DNA of 64,000 nt, from contig OX637288.1 in the NCBI GenBank assembly GCA_951799445.1, positions 10,976,501-11,040,500 of the forward strand, written 5' to 3'. Position numbers and translations under genes: made by a program. This stretch comes from Pseudisothecium myosuroides. Lineage: Eukaryota > Streptophyta > Bryopsida > Hypnales > Lembophyllaceae. Below, piece by piece: positions 21,413 to 33,627 of the stretch; position 1 is the stretch's first letter, and the number at the start of each line of letters is the position of its first letter. Below the pieces are notes generated by a model. It saw only the letters and a program-made list of their open reading frames with translations. It was not told the origin of the DNA and searched no databases.

Positions 21413-24400
21413 CTACGGTGCAGTGAGCCCTGCCGTCTCCATTGTCGTGCTGATGAATGCATTTGTGGTGTCTAGTACTTCCCGCTTTGCTCTGGCTTCT
21501 CTCCGTAATACAACTTTCCACCTAGGCTTGTCAACAACATCTGAGATGAAAACTTGTGTGGCTTGCCCGGGGAAAATGAAAGGCTCAGCCATGCGGGGCA
21601 GTTTATGCCGAAAATTCACCACAAGGAATCCGGAATCATCCCTTGTATATGTCGGGTTCCCTCTACTGTCTTGGGGCTTCACCCACTCACAAAGCAAGAG
21701 AATGATCTCTGTATGAAGTGCTCCATAATCCAGTTGCAGTATGTCCTTTAGGACACCAACGTAGTTCATTGCCCGGTCTCCATCACTTCCTCCAGGCAAT
21801 TCAAACATTGACGCCACACCACTATTGTAGCTTACCAAACGGAATGTACTATCATCCTCAACTCGGAAGTGGGTTCCAAACGCGGTCATGCGTGCGTAAC
21901 GAGTTGCGCGTTGCGATGGCTTCCGGCTGAGGAGGAAGCGGTCCATGGCCTCTGGGTTCTGCAGATCCATCTCTGAATCGGTCACTTCCCTTCGAATCTA
22001 GTCAGCTAGTGCCAGAGTGGATGCATTCTCACATTCAACAGTCTTCCACTTCCTGCATGCAAAAAGCATCGAATTGTTAGCAACCCCCGACACTCGTACG
22101 CGATGATTGCGTTCTGGACATTAACACCTACCTGCTGCGACAGCCCAGGTCCCATGACTTCAACGCGACTTCCATAAGTTGTGTGTCAGTTGCACTACAG
22201 TAGTGAGGTTTATGGCCAATGGAGGGACGACTTAGTAATGACTCAAGTAGGACTACCAAGCGGTCCCTCGGCGTTGTCATCCGTCGAACGATGCAGTACC
22301 AGTCCTCTGATCACATGTCCATTGCATTCAACAAGACTTTAATGAGCACACAACAGTTTAAAGGTCTTACTCGTACAAATCTTGCATGACGGAGACATTC
22401 GTCAGCACATAGTGGTGGGCTAAGTCACGTAGCTCACTGCTCATCACGTATGCCTTGCCCGCGCCCTGCAAAACCTCTTCAGCATCACCGTACTCCTCAT
22501 CTTCGTCCCAGACACGATGTTGCGTAGCCTCAAACCTCTGCAGGTGCTTCGTGATGAATCCAAGGCACTTGTCTTTTAGGTATCCCTCTGCCATGCACGC
22601 TTTGGGACGCGCCATGTTTCGAACGTGGTTTTTAAGAACTTTCATATATCGTTCCACCGGGTACATCCATCTGGCGCTAACCGGGCCGCAAAGGTCAAGT
22701 TCCCTTGCCAAATGGTATGGAAGATGCGTCATGGTGTCGAAGAATGACGGCGGGAACTCTATCTCCAACAATGACATGCTCTCCGCTACATCAGCTTGTA
22801 GTGACGAGAAGTTGGTTGGGTTGTAAACCTTAGTGCATAGCCGCCTGAAGACCTTGCACATCCGCATCACAGCCATTCGCGGCCCTGGCTGCATGAGCCC
22901 GCGAAGGGCTAGGGGCAACACTTGCTGCATTAAAACATGGTAATCATGGGACTTAAGGCCTCCAAAGTTCTTCTTGCGAATGCACTTTCCTAGGTCTGAA
23001 GAGTACCCACTCGGAGTCTTCAAAGACTCAATGCATTGAGCAAATTTTTCAAACTCGTCTTCGGTTAGAACATATGCTGCACGTGGCTTCAACATCTTCT
23101 CTGGCTTCCACGGATTAGGAGTGAGCCACAGGTGCCTCCTGACGTTCCGCCTTTGCAAATCTCTCATAACCTTCACTGTGTCTTTTTTTTCCTGTGATTG
23201 TCTTCAAAAAGTTTTTCGCCAGGTTCATCTCGCAGTGCATGACATCAAGTGTGTAACGAATGAGGAGATGCTGCCAAGTATTTTTGCCAATCACGAAATC
23301 AATTTCTTCATACCATAGACAAATTCAGGCTAATTTGTGGGTCCACGAACCTGCAAGGGTCCCCTAAGTCAAAACCTACAATGTACCCGGTCATTGGTTA
23401 TTGTTCTACACTGAAGACCACACTAAATTACTTCTTATGTAGTCTGCCTTTTCAATTTCAAGCACAGCACATTTCTCTGTGCCTCCCCTACCGGACCAGT
23501 CATACAGAAGTCATTCATGGAAGTACTGGTACCCCTGTATCGCAGATTGACTGTTACGCGACTTCAGAATAACTGCAAAATGACCGACAAGTCTTGCGCA
23601 TAGAAGGCACGGGGCTATGTTTCTCACCTTCCAGTAAGGTAGTCGGTGCAGAATGCTCACTTGCTTTACACCGTGCACTTTTGAGGGGTCACCGGCAGAG
23701 CCATCTTTATGTCCAGTTGCTCTCCACGCCTCGCACTCAGCGGCATGCCACAGTTGGTCTTCCACTGTAACTTCCCGTGGTTTTGGACGGTTCTCCATGG
23801 CGCCATTGAAGTGGTGCTGCATTTCCTCTCTCCTGTAGGGATGATCTTCAGGCAGTCAACGCCTAGTACCCCCATATACTTGCTTCCCAAGCTCTATGGA
23901 GTGCTTCGCACCTAAGTTCGCTCCACACCAAGGGCATGCAGCATAACCTTGATGAGAGAATCCTCCTACTGTACCGTATCCTGGAAAGTCGTGAATTGTC
24001 TAGAGCAACATGGCATGCAGCTAGAATGCCCTCTCTCCACCATCCTTGGTAATGTCATATGCTGGGATTCCAGCCCACAACTCCAACAACTCGTCCACAA
24101 GTGGCTCCAAGTAAACATCGAACACCTCGGACGTTACGGACTCTCTGCCTGGAATTAACAAAGCCAAAAGTACAAAAACTTCTTCGTGCTCAACCATGGA
24201 GGGAGGTTATAATTTAGCAATACCACTGGCCATGTTGACCATGAGGACCGGTTTTGCTTGAAAGGGTTCACTCTGTCTGCTGCTAGAGCAAAGTGAACAT
24301 GTCGGGGGTCCTCTGCAAACGTAGGATCTACATTCTCATGAAAGTGCTTCCAAGCCTTAGAGTCACAAGGGTGCCGAACAAGTCCGTCTCCTCCATCCCA

Positions 24401-25414
24401 GTCACTTCGATTCTCAACGTGCCACACCATTAGCTTCGAAATTGCGGGACTCCTGTACATTCATTGAAGTCGTGGGATAATTGGGAAGTGCCTCAGAACC
24501 TTCACGGGGAAGCTCCGCCGATGCTCATCCCTGTATCTGCGCTCGTTGCACTTGGAGCAACGGAGGCCGTCCGCATGCTCTCCACGGAAGAGGACACAAC
24601 CCCTCTTGCATGCGTGTATGGTGTTGTAAGTCAATCCCAACTTCCCGGTCATGCTCTTTGCAGCATGGTACGTTTTGGGCAATGTATTCCTTTCTGGCAA
24701 AATATGGAGGTGGAGGAGACTAAAGAGTTCGTTTGCATAATGATTGCTAACCCCATGCACAGTACACAGATTCATGAGCAAGACGGTGGTGGCCAATTTG
24801 CTCGAGCGAGAGCCATTATACAACTCCTCCATTGAATCCTATAGCATTGTGCCATCAAAGTGGGAGTCCTCTACCTCTCCATCCGCAGGCCTCAAGCCGT
24901 CAGCATCCACGTCCCCGCATTCCTCACCAAAGCCACCTTCTTCTGCTGGCAATTCCATGCTGTCGGAATGGGTGGAGTCAGCGACTGCGAAGGCATCACT
25001 GACTTCACGCCGAATTCTCTCCTCCAATGAATCCGGGCTGTCTAGTTCAAGTCCCGCCTGTTGGAGCATCCCACGAGTGTCAACGTCAGCATCCATTTGC
25101 ACCGCTCCTTAAGGGTCTGCAGGCGGAGCTCCCCCTTCACGTGGCTCCCAGAAATCGCACTCCCACTCTTCGTCAGATGAGTTGCGCGTGCCCGCACCTC
25201 TCCAAATCCTGCAATCTGGATCTCTCCCATTCCGAATGAGGTGCTCCCGCACATTGCGTATGAGTAATTGCTGACAACCATGGCATTTAGTGCACGGGCA
25301 GTGCAGTTTTTTCAAATTGTACTCAGTCGCCCTTTGCAACTCCCTCACCAACAGACGGTCATCGCGAAGTCGCTGCCGACGACTATCAGACAGTGGCAGT
25401 CTGGCAGGGATCAT
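21413..25414 (-). pseudogene. TNP2-type CACTA transposase, decayed
   Basis: The main transposase of the En/Spm superfamily, which recognises CACTA ends and moves the element. Exons read 25414-23638, 23270-22371 and 22052-21413 with GT..AG borders and matching phases. In order: a zinc-knuckle-like N-terminus (HCPCTKCHG), the Transposase_21 core (YNTIHACKRGCVLF, LLNYNLPPWL, ending PYWK), a DUF4218-type domain (GLKSHDYHVLMQQVLPLALR, RWMYPVERYMKVLK) and a DUF4216-type C-terminus. The ATG at 25414 is the first in frame. In-frame stops lie at 25109-25111, 24839-24841, 24461-24463, 24021-24023, 24000-24002 and 21998-22000, with frameshifts near 24170 and in the A-run near 23186. R is inserted only 118 bp upstream of the start, so the promoter is also cut off. 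Confidence 0.93.
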
Positions 25415-26821
25415 CCTCTTCTACAGGCCCGAGTCGTTCTGAAATTTTGCGCTGAAATGATGACATGTAGGGATGTTAGCACCGGGCTATATAGAAGACT
25501 ATAGACGCGACACAAGCATGGATTCGCGCAGTGTGAGCTCCCAATTTGTCACTTGGGACTCGTAGAATTATTTTTTTGGAAATTTGCAATTTAAAGTTGA
25601 TAAAAATATAGAAAAATCCATAAAAAGAGTGTAGAACCGAAATAGGGTTGTGTCATACCCATTATAGTATTTGGTCTAGATTTGTGTTTCTTACTTAGAA
25701 TCCCCCAAACCTTGCCTAAAATAGTGTAGAAATAACGAAAAGGTTAGATTTGGAGGATTCGAGTCACACAGCCCCAAAAGGGCTAAATCCCACCATGAAT
25801 GTGGCGATTCATGGCTAGGTCGGTCCGAAGGATCCACAGCGAGGCCACTAGGTCGGGTCCTAGAATTAGATTTAGAATTCCCCATTAGATCGACGAATTC
25901 CCAAAATCCCGATTGTTAGCATGCAGGAGCCACTCACGCAAGACCGGGCCCGTGGAGGAATCTACAGCCCAAGGATGGTGTTCTAGGGTGAATCCCATGC
26001 CAGGAGTCCAACGGCGAAATCGGTTCGCCAAGATTCCTCCACCTGTAGAAGATTCCCGCACCGTCGCTGATTCAAGGAGATGTCCAGTTTAAATCTCCAT
26101 TGACCAATCGTGCCAGGTACGGGAACACACCCGCACGTCTTTCATGCGACTCCCTGAGAGGTCACGTGAAAAATCCCGGCATCTTCCGACTTGCAGAAGA
26201 ACCTTTTTCCGGGTGGTCAACCCTCCTAACCTCCAACGGGAATTTCATGGAAATTACCCAGGTTACAATAAAATCTCACTAAAAATTAGACTAGCTTGTT
26301 TTATGTTAATAATGCGCTCCGTGAAGTTTCACGACATTCCGATAGCGGCAAGTACCCGAACTGGCGAGATTCCTCGGGAATTAACCACGTGGCGGGGTCC
26401 CCGCCACGTTGACCGGCATTCCGGGACCATACGATGGCGAAACGAAGTCAACCAAAAGTCCTTCCCGACTCTCTCGCACCTACCGGAGACCCTAGGCTAT
26501 TCACATTTCTCAAAATAGGAGACCCCCAAGATCTAGGATTTTACCACGATTTGGTTTTTAAACTAAATTAGCCTACGATGGGTTTTTGGCCTCGGTACGA
26601 GGGGTAGGGGGATCTAGGACTAAACACGGCGTTCTGGATCCAACGGCGCAATCCGTTTGACGATTGGAGCTAATCTCCAAAAGTTAGGATGTTGGTCCAG
26701 CATAGATGGTAGAAGTAGAAATTTAGGATGTAGGATGAAAATCTTTGAGGATGAGGATGAAAATCCCCGTTGATAAGGTTACCTTAGAGCTTTAGAGAGA
26801 GGGGTGAGCCCTTGGGAAACC

Positions 26822-26829
26822 TATATAAG
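26822..26829 (+). promoter_or_regulatory. TATA box of repeat R, copy 1
   Basis: CCTATATAAGGG is conserved in copy 2 (46855-46862), followed in both by a CT-rich stretch (TTTCTCTCTCTAAAACACC) typical of a plant transcription start. Transcription would run rightward. Confidence 0.6.
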
Positions 26830-27243
26830 GGCCCCATTTCTCTCTCTAAAACACCCCCTCACTTTTGTTTGGGTCCGTGGGTCCTATTTGCTTTGGATAT
26901 TTTGGCGTTTGAAGCCAAAAACCTCTACGGTGTTTTTGGAGCACTTTTTGCTCCGTTGTTGTTAGATTTCAAGCTTTGAAGGTCCTTAGGGGGTCCTTCT
27001 ATCTTGCCTTGTGTACTTCTCGTGCGTTTGTTATACCTTTGTTACGAGTTAAGAGTCCTCATCTCTCTCTTGTAGTTCCTTTGTGATCTAACTTGTGAGT
27101 TTAGGAGTCTTTTGGTGTCTTGTCCTAATCCTAAAGTCACCCCCCACCGTACCTTGGCGATGCCACTTTGGGGGGCCTTTAGCTTGTGAAGTTGTGTGTC
27201 TTTACGTGTCCTAACCGTGTTGTTTTCCTCACTTGTGTATTCC

Positions 27244-27615
27244 TACCTTCTTCTAATACTCCCCTTGTTGTGTGGACCCCCCCTCGGGACGGCGAAGCTT
27301 TGGCTTTGTCAAGTGTGTTCTTTAACTTTGTCTTTACTACCTTCTTCTAATACTCCCTTTGTTGTGTGGACCCCCCCTCGGGACGGCGAAGCTTTGGCTT
27401 TGTCAAGTGTGTTCTTTAACTTTGTCTTTCCTACCTTCTTCTAATACTCCCCTTGTTGTGTGGACCCCCCCTCGGGACGGCGAAGCTTTGGCTTCGCCAC
27501 GTGTGTTCCTTACGTTTGTCTTTTCTACTTTCTTCTAACACTCCCCTTGTTGTGTGGACCCCCCCTTGGAAACGGCGAAGCTTTGAACTAGTGACAAGTT
27601 GAAGTCCTAAAACAT
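27244..27615 (+). repeat. 94-bp tandem repeat in R copy 1, about four units
   Basis: TACCTTCTTCTAATACTCC or close variants start at 27244, 27338, 27432 and 27526, exactly 94 bp apart. Each unit contains GGACGGCGAAGCTTTG. R copy 2 has only about two units (47270-47420). The shorter GGCGAAGCTTTG motif continues singly to about 27700. Confidence 0.85.
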
Positions 27616-28009
27616 GTGTTAAAAGTGTAGACGGCGAAGTCTTGAACCCCCGAGGTGTCAAAAAGTCCTAAAGTTGGTGTTAAAACCAACTTAACGGCGA
27701 AGCTTTGCACTTCCCCCGGGTTTTAGTTCCAAAGTCTAGTTTCCAAGACCTTTGTGGAAACCTCCAGAGTTTAGCTTCCAAGATATTAGAGTCTAGCATG
27801 AAGTAGGAAGTGGTGGGCCAAGTTTTAGTTACCTAGCCCTGGTATACGTGGTTGCTAAGCCGAACGTCTTGCTTCACAACCTCGGGCCTAACCCCCGGAC
27901 GGTGAAGCCTTGACTCCAAACACTAATTTTTCCAACACTCCAATTTTTATTGGTTAAGTGGGTTCCCCTAAGGGAACCCGTTGGGGTGATTAAAAATTTT
28001 GTGGTGCCA

Positions 28010-28150
28010 ACGGACCAGCCAGCCCAGCGACCAGCCAGCCAGCGGACCAGCCCAGCTGCAGTAACGGAGCCAGCTACAGTAACGGAGCCAGCACAGTAAC
28101 GGAGCCCAGCTGCAGTAACGGAGCCCAGCGGCAGCCGGTACAGGGCCGGT
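28010..28150 (+). repeat. Minisatellite in R copy 1: AGTAACGGAGCC units
   Basis: Four to five copies of a 20- to 26-bp unit containing CAGTAACGGAGCC and CAGCC. The matching place in R copy 2 has an unrelated minisatellite (47815-47935). Confidence 0.7.
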
Positions 28151-28319
28151 AGACCAAGCCGGTACACTGCCTGTCCAGCGCCCCAAACTTGGCCGGTCTT
28201 GCGATTTGGTTAGACTGACCATGTCTCACATGCATCATGGCTGATTTTCAGACCACAACGGGATGATGCTCTGCGGGGCCCCAACTTTGGTTTTTGTTTG
28301 AAAAAACTCTCCACTAATC

Positions 28320-28470
28320 AGGACCTAGTTTAGAAAATTAGTTATAGATCTAGTTTAGGAAATTAGTGATAACTCTAGTTTAGGAACCTAGTAATAACTC
28401 TAGTTTAGGAAGTCAGTAATAGATCTAGTTTAGGAAATCAGAGGTAGAGCTAGTTTAGAAAACCAGTTAA
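28320..28470 (+). repeat. About 27-bp tandem repeat (CTAGTTTAGGAA)
   Basis: Six imperfect units of TCTAGTTTAGGAAATTAGT. This array is absent from R copy 2, so it arose after the copies split or was lost there. Confidence 0.75.
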
Positions 28471-29032
28471 ACCCAGTGGGGATCCAAGGCCAAAAATTCC
28501 CAAACTTCCAAGTTGTGACTAAAGAACAAAGGGAAGGGAAGGAAGAGAGTCGAACACCTCACATCACTCCTACACACATAATTGCACCCTCCACGTCACA
28601 CCTGCACGCACACTTGAAACCTCCATTCTAACCAACCAAATACACACATGAACAATGGAGGGAGATTAGGAAGAAGGAGATGAAGTAGAGAACAAAAAGG
28701 AGAGAGACGATAAATAGTAACCTAGGTCTAAGCCTAGGTAGACTTAGGGAGGGAAATCTTGAGAATTTGTGGTGACCGTTGGGAGGAGGATTAGGATGAC
28801 ACAAAGGCAAATTGTGTAAGAGGGTAGGAAGAACATTTAAACCCTTCTCGTAGTTTGAAACCATAGTGTAAGACTCATAAAAGCTTAGGTGGAATAGTGC
28901 TAGTGTAGAAGAGAGGGGAAGAAAGAAAAGAAAAGGAGGAAGGGAAAGAGGGAGTTTAGATCATCAAAATTGTAATATTTTCTCAATAAGCGGTGAGCTT
29001 GGGAAAAATTCAAAACAAAGCCAAAGACTACC

Positions 29033-29095
29033 ATGGAGCGTGAGGATGTACACGTGGACGTGGACGAAGTCATTTCCGACACCGGTAGTGAAGAG
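29033..29095 (+). CDS. Short conserved leader exon in R copy 1
   Basis: ATG in good context (ACCATGGAG) opens 21 codons, MEREDVHVDVDEV then ISDTGSEE, and runs straight into a consensus donor (GAG followed by GTGAGT). The same exon is in copy 2 (48688-48750) with a few amino-acid changes. It probably is the first coding exon of a spliced transcript that starts in R and continues into the body of the parent retroelement, which is absent here. The peptide is acidic and matches no domain I know. Confidence 0.5.
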
Positions 29096-29199
29096 GTGAG
29101 TTTTTGATTTAATCTTTGATGTTTCTCCCTAATTAGCATTTATTGCCCTAATCTGCCCTTAGAGCGTGATTAGCATCCGAGATTAGTGTAGATTAGAAG

Positions 29200-30130
29200 T
29201 TTAGATTCAAAAGTTGATAGATTAGGAATAGAGGTTTCCGAAAACATCTTATAATTAAGATTTGACCGTAAACTGACCGCATTAGGCTAAGTTAAGCGGT
29301 GGGGGGTAGAACGGGGGAATTTTAATTAAAAGTGAACCACAAGAAACAATGGACGGGAATTAGGATTAGATTAGAGGGAGGATTTAGGATTAAAATTAAA
29401 GATCAAATAGCAAGTTAAAACCTAGGATTAAATTAAGATTTTAATTAGGGAAGTTAAAATTCAGAGTTCGGAAGTTGGAATTAAATTTAGGAGGATAACA
29501 TTTAGAGCTAATCTAGGATTAAAACGATAGGATTAAATTTGGAAGTAGAAGTCGAAAGTCAAAAGTCAAAAGTTTAGATTAAATTAAAAGGTTCAATTTT
29601 AGTCAATTGGGGAGTAAAAAGTGAGAGTGAAAAGCTAAAAGTAGAAGTTAAAAGTTAGAAGTAGAAGTAAAATTTTAGAGTTAGTAGAAACATCTAGAGT
29701 CAAAGTGAAAACGTAGAGTCAAACCTAGAGGTTAAAATTGGGGATTAATTTTAGAAGTAAAAATTTAGAGTTAAAAGTCAAAAACCTAGAGTTAAATTAG
29801 GAGTAAAAATCTACAGTGGAAAGGGAAAATTTAGAGTTAACTTTAGAGGGTAAATCCTAGAGTAGTTTAGAAATAAGAACATAGAATTAGAGGTAAAACT
29901 TAGAATAGAATAGAGGAGTAAAAACTCAGAGTTGAAAGTTAAACCTAGAGTTTAATTCCGAGGATAAATTTCAGAGTTAAATTAGGAGTAAAAACCTAGA
30001 GTTAAAAGTCGGTAGTTAGTATTTAAACCCAAGTTAAAAGAGTAAAAACCTAGAGTTTCATTTAGAGGGTGAAGATTAGAGTAAGAGTTAAACTCTAGAG
30101 TTAGTCTTTAGAATAGAACTTCTAGGTGGA
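29200..30130 (+). repeat. Purine-rich degenerate repeats in R copy 1
   Basis: About 900 bp of loosely repeated AGTTAAAAGTCAAAAACCTAG and GAGTTAAATTTAGGAG motifs with irregular 15- to 30-bp spacing. The same block lies at 48990-49800 in copy 2. It is non-coding. Confidence 0.75.
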
Positions 30131-30498
30131 GTCTTAAAATCCCACGATAGTCTTAGAGGTTCATGGAAGGAACATAGGGGTTCCTCTTTTTACATAGTTA
30201 GGGACGTTAGAAATGACGCCAACTACCCAGTCTACCCTCGACATAGGATAGATAGTTAGAGAGTTAGAATTTTACCGCTACCCCTGAGCATTGCAGTTAC
30301 CTTGTGAGTTACTACATGCATTCTAATTATTCGCTGCCATCCACGACACTTAGGAAACGTTAGCAAAAAAGATCCATTGCTTGGAAGGCACAGTGGACCG
30401 CGCTCACATCACCCCCATATATTAAAAAATGTGGATAAAGGCATAGAACCTGGTCGGTGTTCGCTCTATTACCAAGGGTGGGTAATCTTGCGCCCACA

Positions 30499-31388
30499 GA
30501 CCCCCCCGAGCGTTTTTGTCTTGTTGCCTTTCAAATTGAATGACCTTGCTATGTTCAAGTGCTTGAAAGGATTCTTCTAGTAGTGTGCTAGTCAGTTTCC
30601 GTCCTTGGTGCAGTTCGAGTCGCTGGGAGCCAGTGGTCTACGTTTTAGACAGTGACACCCGGTCATTGCATCCTCTATGCTTTTGTTTCACCTCCATAGC
30701 AAGGCACTGGGGACGTTGCCATGCCGGTTTGTAGCACTACTGACAAGCCACTGTTGAACCACTGCTTGAGAACTCAATGGAGGTGAATAACTAAACGAGA
30801 ACTTCAACTCCACTCGCATGCGACTGCAGAATGACTAAGTCGCACCAAATCAAAATAAGAATGAAACCTCAAGCACGTCGCAGTAACTTTCACATGACTA
30901 CAGAACGTCCTCCTACAGTCCTCCGCGAGTCACACTCGGCCTAACTACTTCATGACTCCGAGATGACTTGCCACGTGTCAGTCCGTCACGGTAAGGCGGA
31001 AACAAATTTGACAGTAGAATGACTGAGGAATGACTGCTGACGTGTCGGTCCACGTCAGATGTACAATGGGTCCACGTCGAATGTATAACGGGTCAGTCAT
31101 GACTTTCAAATGACTCTTGAATGACTGGACACGTGGACAAACACGTGTCAGCTAAAGAGACGCTTCTTTAAGCCAAAATTTCTTTATCACTTGGATGGGA
31201 TGTTTACTCTCATCCATCTACACATCCAAGGCAAACTTCATTGGTGATAATAAAAACCTGAAGTCATAAAGAACAACTTGTCCACAATGACTCCAGGGGC
31301 CCCAAGTCATTTTCCTGTCATTTGTGTCCGAAATGACTCAAATCCAGTCATATATTGAAGTCATTTATGTGGTCCTTTTTTTGTAGTG
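30499..31388. repeat. CACTA A right terminus and subterminal repeats
   Basis: AATGACT motifs cluster at 30820-31140 (for example TAGAATGACTGAGGAATGACT) and AGTCATT at 31310-31370. The segment ends in the CACTA terminus at 31388. No coding region lies between R and this end. Confidence 0.75.
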
Positions 31389-33201
31389 GTGCCAACCATA
31401 CACATTATTTTTTTCCTCGTCGTCTTTGCTATTCATAAAAATTGTTGTTGCTTTCGCCTTTTTTTTCTCCTACTTGGCTGCATCCTATGTCCCGGGTCTT
31501 GTCTAGCACTCGTGAGTACTCCTCCTCTAAATTTTTTTTCTTCCCACTATGCTGCAAGCCTTTGTTGTCATATTGTTCCACTACAAGAGAATGGGTTGAT
31601 TTAATTCAAGTATTAAGTCAGAAACTGCATATTTAAAGGCCTCACCATTTCAGTCATTGTCTTTCAAATGGTTGTGTCTAGGACTACCATTAAAGTACCT
31701 TGCTGAATGGCTGCAGTTTGTCTTTTGAAGCAGTTTCCGGAAAATTCAAGGAATCACTACTTTGTCACAGGTAAAAAAGCTAATTGCGTTGCGATTTAAG
31801 TAAATTTAGAACTACACTCTAGTCAGTCTAGTGTTTGACATTTGGCAATTATGGAGCTGCACTTGTGTCTGTAATTCATTCATGCATGGTTATTGAAGTC
31901 AGGAAGTGGCAATCCGATGTGGTCCAATGAGAAGCCACTGTATATATATGGAGTGCAAATTGTTTCTTTATTATGTGTTCTTTATTTATGTACACATTTC
32001 ACCGTACTCATTCTTCTCAATGAGCGCACATGAACCTCAGCAAACTACACTTCTGCCATGAAACGCACTCATCTTGGAAACTGCAATCAATAGCATTGTT
32101 TGCACAAAAACACTCCATGAACATACGAATGGAAATACTATGGGAACTATGCATGAATTTCTCTCAAACTTGTTCTTCATGAAGCCCCTTCGTAAGCACG
32201 CATTACTATGGAAAACTCTGTACTGCAAGTAACCATCCACTGAAGTAAGCTACCGTTTCAGACGTTCAGGATGCTGTGCACAAGATTGTCTGGCCAAAGA
32301 ACGGTCTGCCCACTCGCTTCCTTCACATTTCGATGTTTCACTTGATCGGCCCATCCCGTTGGAATGGGATAAGATTCTGCTGTAGCCAGGGATGTGTAGG
32401 ATGTGATTTTAACACCCTGCCATCTTTTTGGTATTACTTTTCTACCATACTTAGACCTTGCCAAAGACATTACTATTCCCTTAGCAATCTCTTTTTTCTT
32501 TTCGTCGATCAGTGCGTATAGTCGAACAACAATCCCTCAATCCATCTGCATGAATGAAAACCAACTTCCACTAATTCAGAATTCGCAACAAAAAATGACT
32601 ACCACCTACATAGAGTCATAATTGCCATCATTTTGTTACAGAAGACTGCTGCAAACAATTGATTCTCAAAGATAGTGTCAAAACCTTCACAAATTCACCT
32701 ACACAATTTCCGACCTTCTTTCGCTCTCATGGAACTCTTTGTACGACTGACATGACCAGCAATGAACAATTTCCATCAAACACGAATTGTCAAGAGCCTC
32801 AAACCGGTCGACTGGACTCCTAGAGCAAAACCTCCACTGTCAATGAGGTAGAATCTGCATACTACACTGCCACATTACTCTTCATGAAAGAAGCTTTACT
32901 TCAAACACTCTCACTCTTTGAATGTTGCCAACATTTCTTTTTCCACTCGCCTTCTTCTTTGGTTAAATTAACTACCCAAAAAAAAAAAAAAGGAACTAGA
33001 ACCGCTTTTCCATTTCAAAAGACACTACGACAGTATGACACTGACCTGCGTGTCATCCACATCTGCACTGCATTTATTTGGATTCAATTCCTTCAACAAG
33101 GTGTCAAATAAAAGTTCGTCATTTACATCCTTGGACGGTGGCTCCACCTTCACCGTGACTTCTGAATTTCACTGTCCACTGTCCCTTTTTACCGTTCTTT
33201 C

Positions 33202-33627
33202 CAGGGTTGTCTATTATGACGTGACGCTAGCTTTTCCCGTCGGGATGTCCGTCAGCGTCGGTCATGACGCGTCAGGATAACGTCAGCCAAAAAAAAAAAA
33301 AAAAAAAAATTTTTTTTTTTTCCCGGGACGGTCGGTGTGTCGACTGGGACAGCCTGTCCGTACAGGTCCGTCGACGGGGACGGCCTGTCCGTACGGGTCC
33401 GTCGACTGGGACGGCCTGTCCGTACGGGTCCGTCGACTGGGACGGCCTGTCCGTACGGGTCTATCGACCAGGACGGCCTGTACGGACAGGCCGTCCGCGA
33501 AAAAAAAAAAAAAAAAAAAAAAAATTTTTTTTTTTTTTTTTTTGGATCCCGACGGACGCTGGGTTTGGATCCGGACGTACCGTCGGTCAGACGGACGTCC
33601 GGACGTGATGTGACGGGGACAACCCTG
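33202..33627. mobile_element. 426-bp hAT MITE
   Basis: The ends CAGGGTTGTCTATTATGACG and (reverse complement) CAGGGTTGTCCCCGTCAC are hAT-like and resemble the termini of the 11986-18471 element. The 8-bp flanks GTTCTTTC (33194-33201) and GTTTTTTC (33628-33635) match at 7 of 8. It lies between the last two recognised exons of the TNPA-like gene. The centre is a 31-bp tandem repeat bounded by an A-then-T block on each side. Confidence 0.85.
33339..33493 (+). repeat. Five tandem copies of a 31-bp GC-rich unit
   Basis: GTCGAC or ATCGAC starts at 33339, 33370, 33401, 33432 and 33463, exactly 31 bp apart. Each unit contains GGCCTGTCCGTACGGGTCC, itself a near-palindrome. Open frames here are repeat artefacts (repeated Arg-Pro-Val-Arg-Thr-Gly). 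Confidence 0.9.

Larger units (their letters stand above)
25532..30498 (+). mobile_element. Repeat R, copy 1 (LTR-like, TG..CA ends)
   Basis: About 5 kb, starting TGTGAGCTCCCAATTTG and ending GCGCCCACA, repeated at 45566-53645. A TATA box (TATATAAG, 26822-26829) lies 1.29 kb from the left end, followed by a leader. A short ATG exon with a splice donor is at 29033-29095. The TG..CA ends and the promoter position suggest a solo LTR, or a non-autonomous LTR element, of a large retrotransposon. No gag, protease or polymerase was seen. The flanks CGCAG and GACCC do not match, so this copy lacks a target duplication, unlike copy 2. Confidence 0.7.
19611..31388. mobile_element. CACTA (En/Spm) transposon A
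   Basis: The left end CACTACAAGAAAATGGCCCC and the right end (reverse complement CACTACAAAAAAAGGACCAC) are CACTA termini. The 3-bp duplication GTG is present at 19608-19610 and 31389-31391. Both subterminal regions (19620-19980 and 30800-31380) are rich in AATGACT/AGTCATT copies, the kind of repeats CACTA DNA-binding proteins use. It carries a TNP2 pseudogene on the minus strand and a 5-kb insertion (R copy 1). Without that insertion the element would be about 6.8 kb. No TNPA-type gene was seen. Confidence 0.92.
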
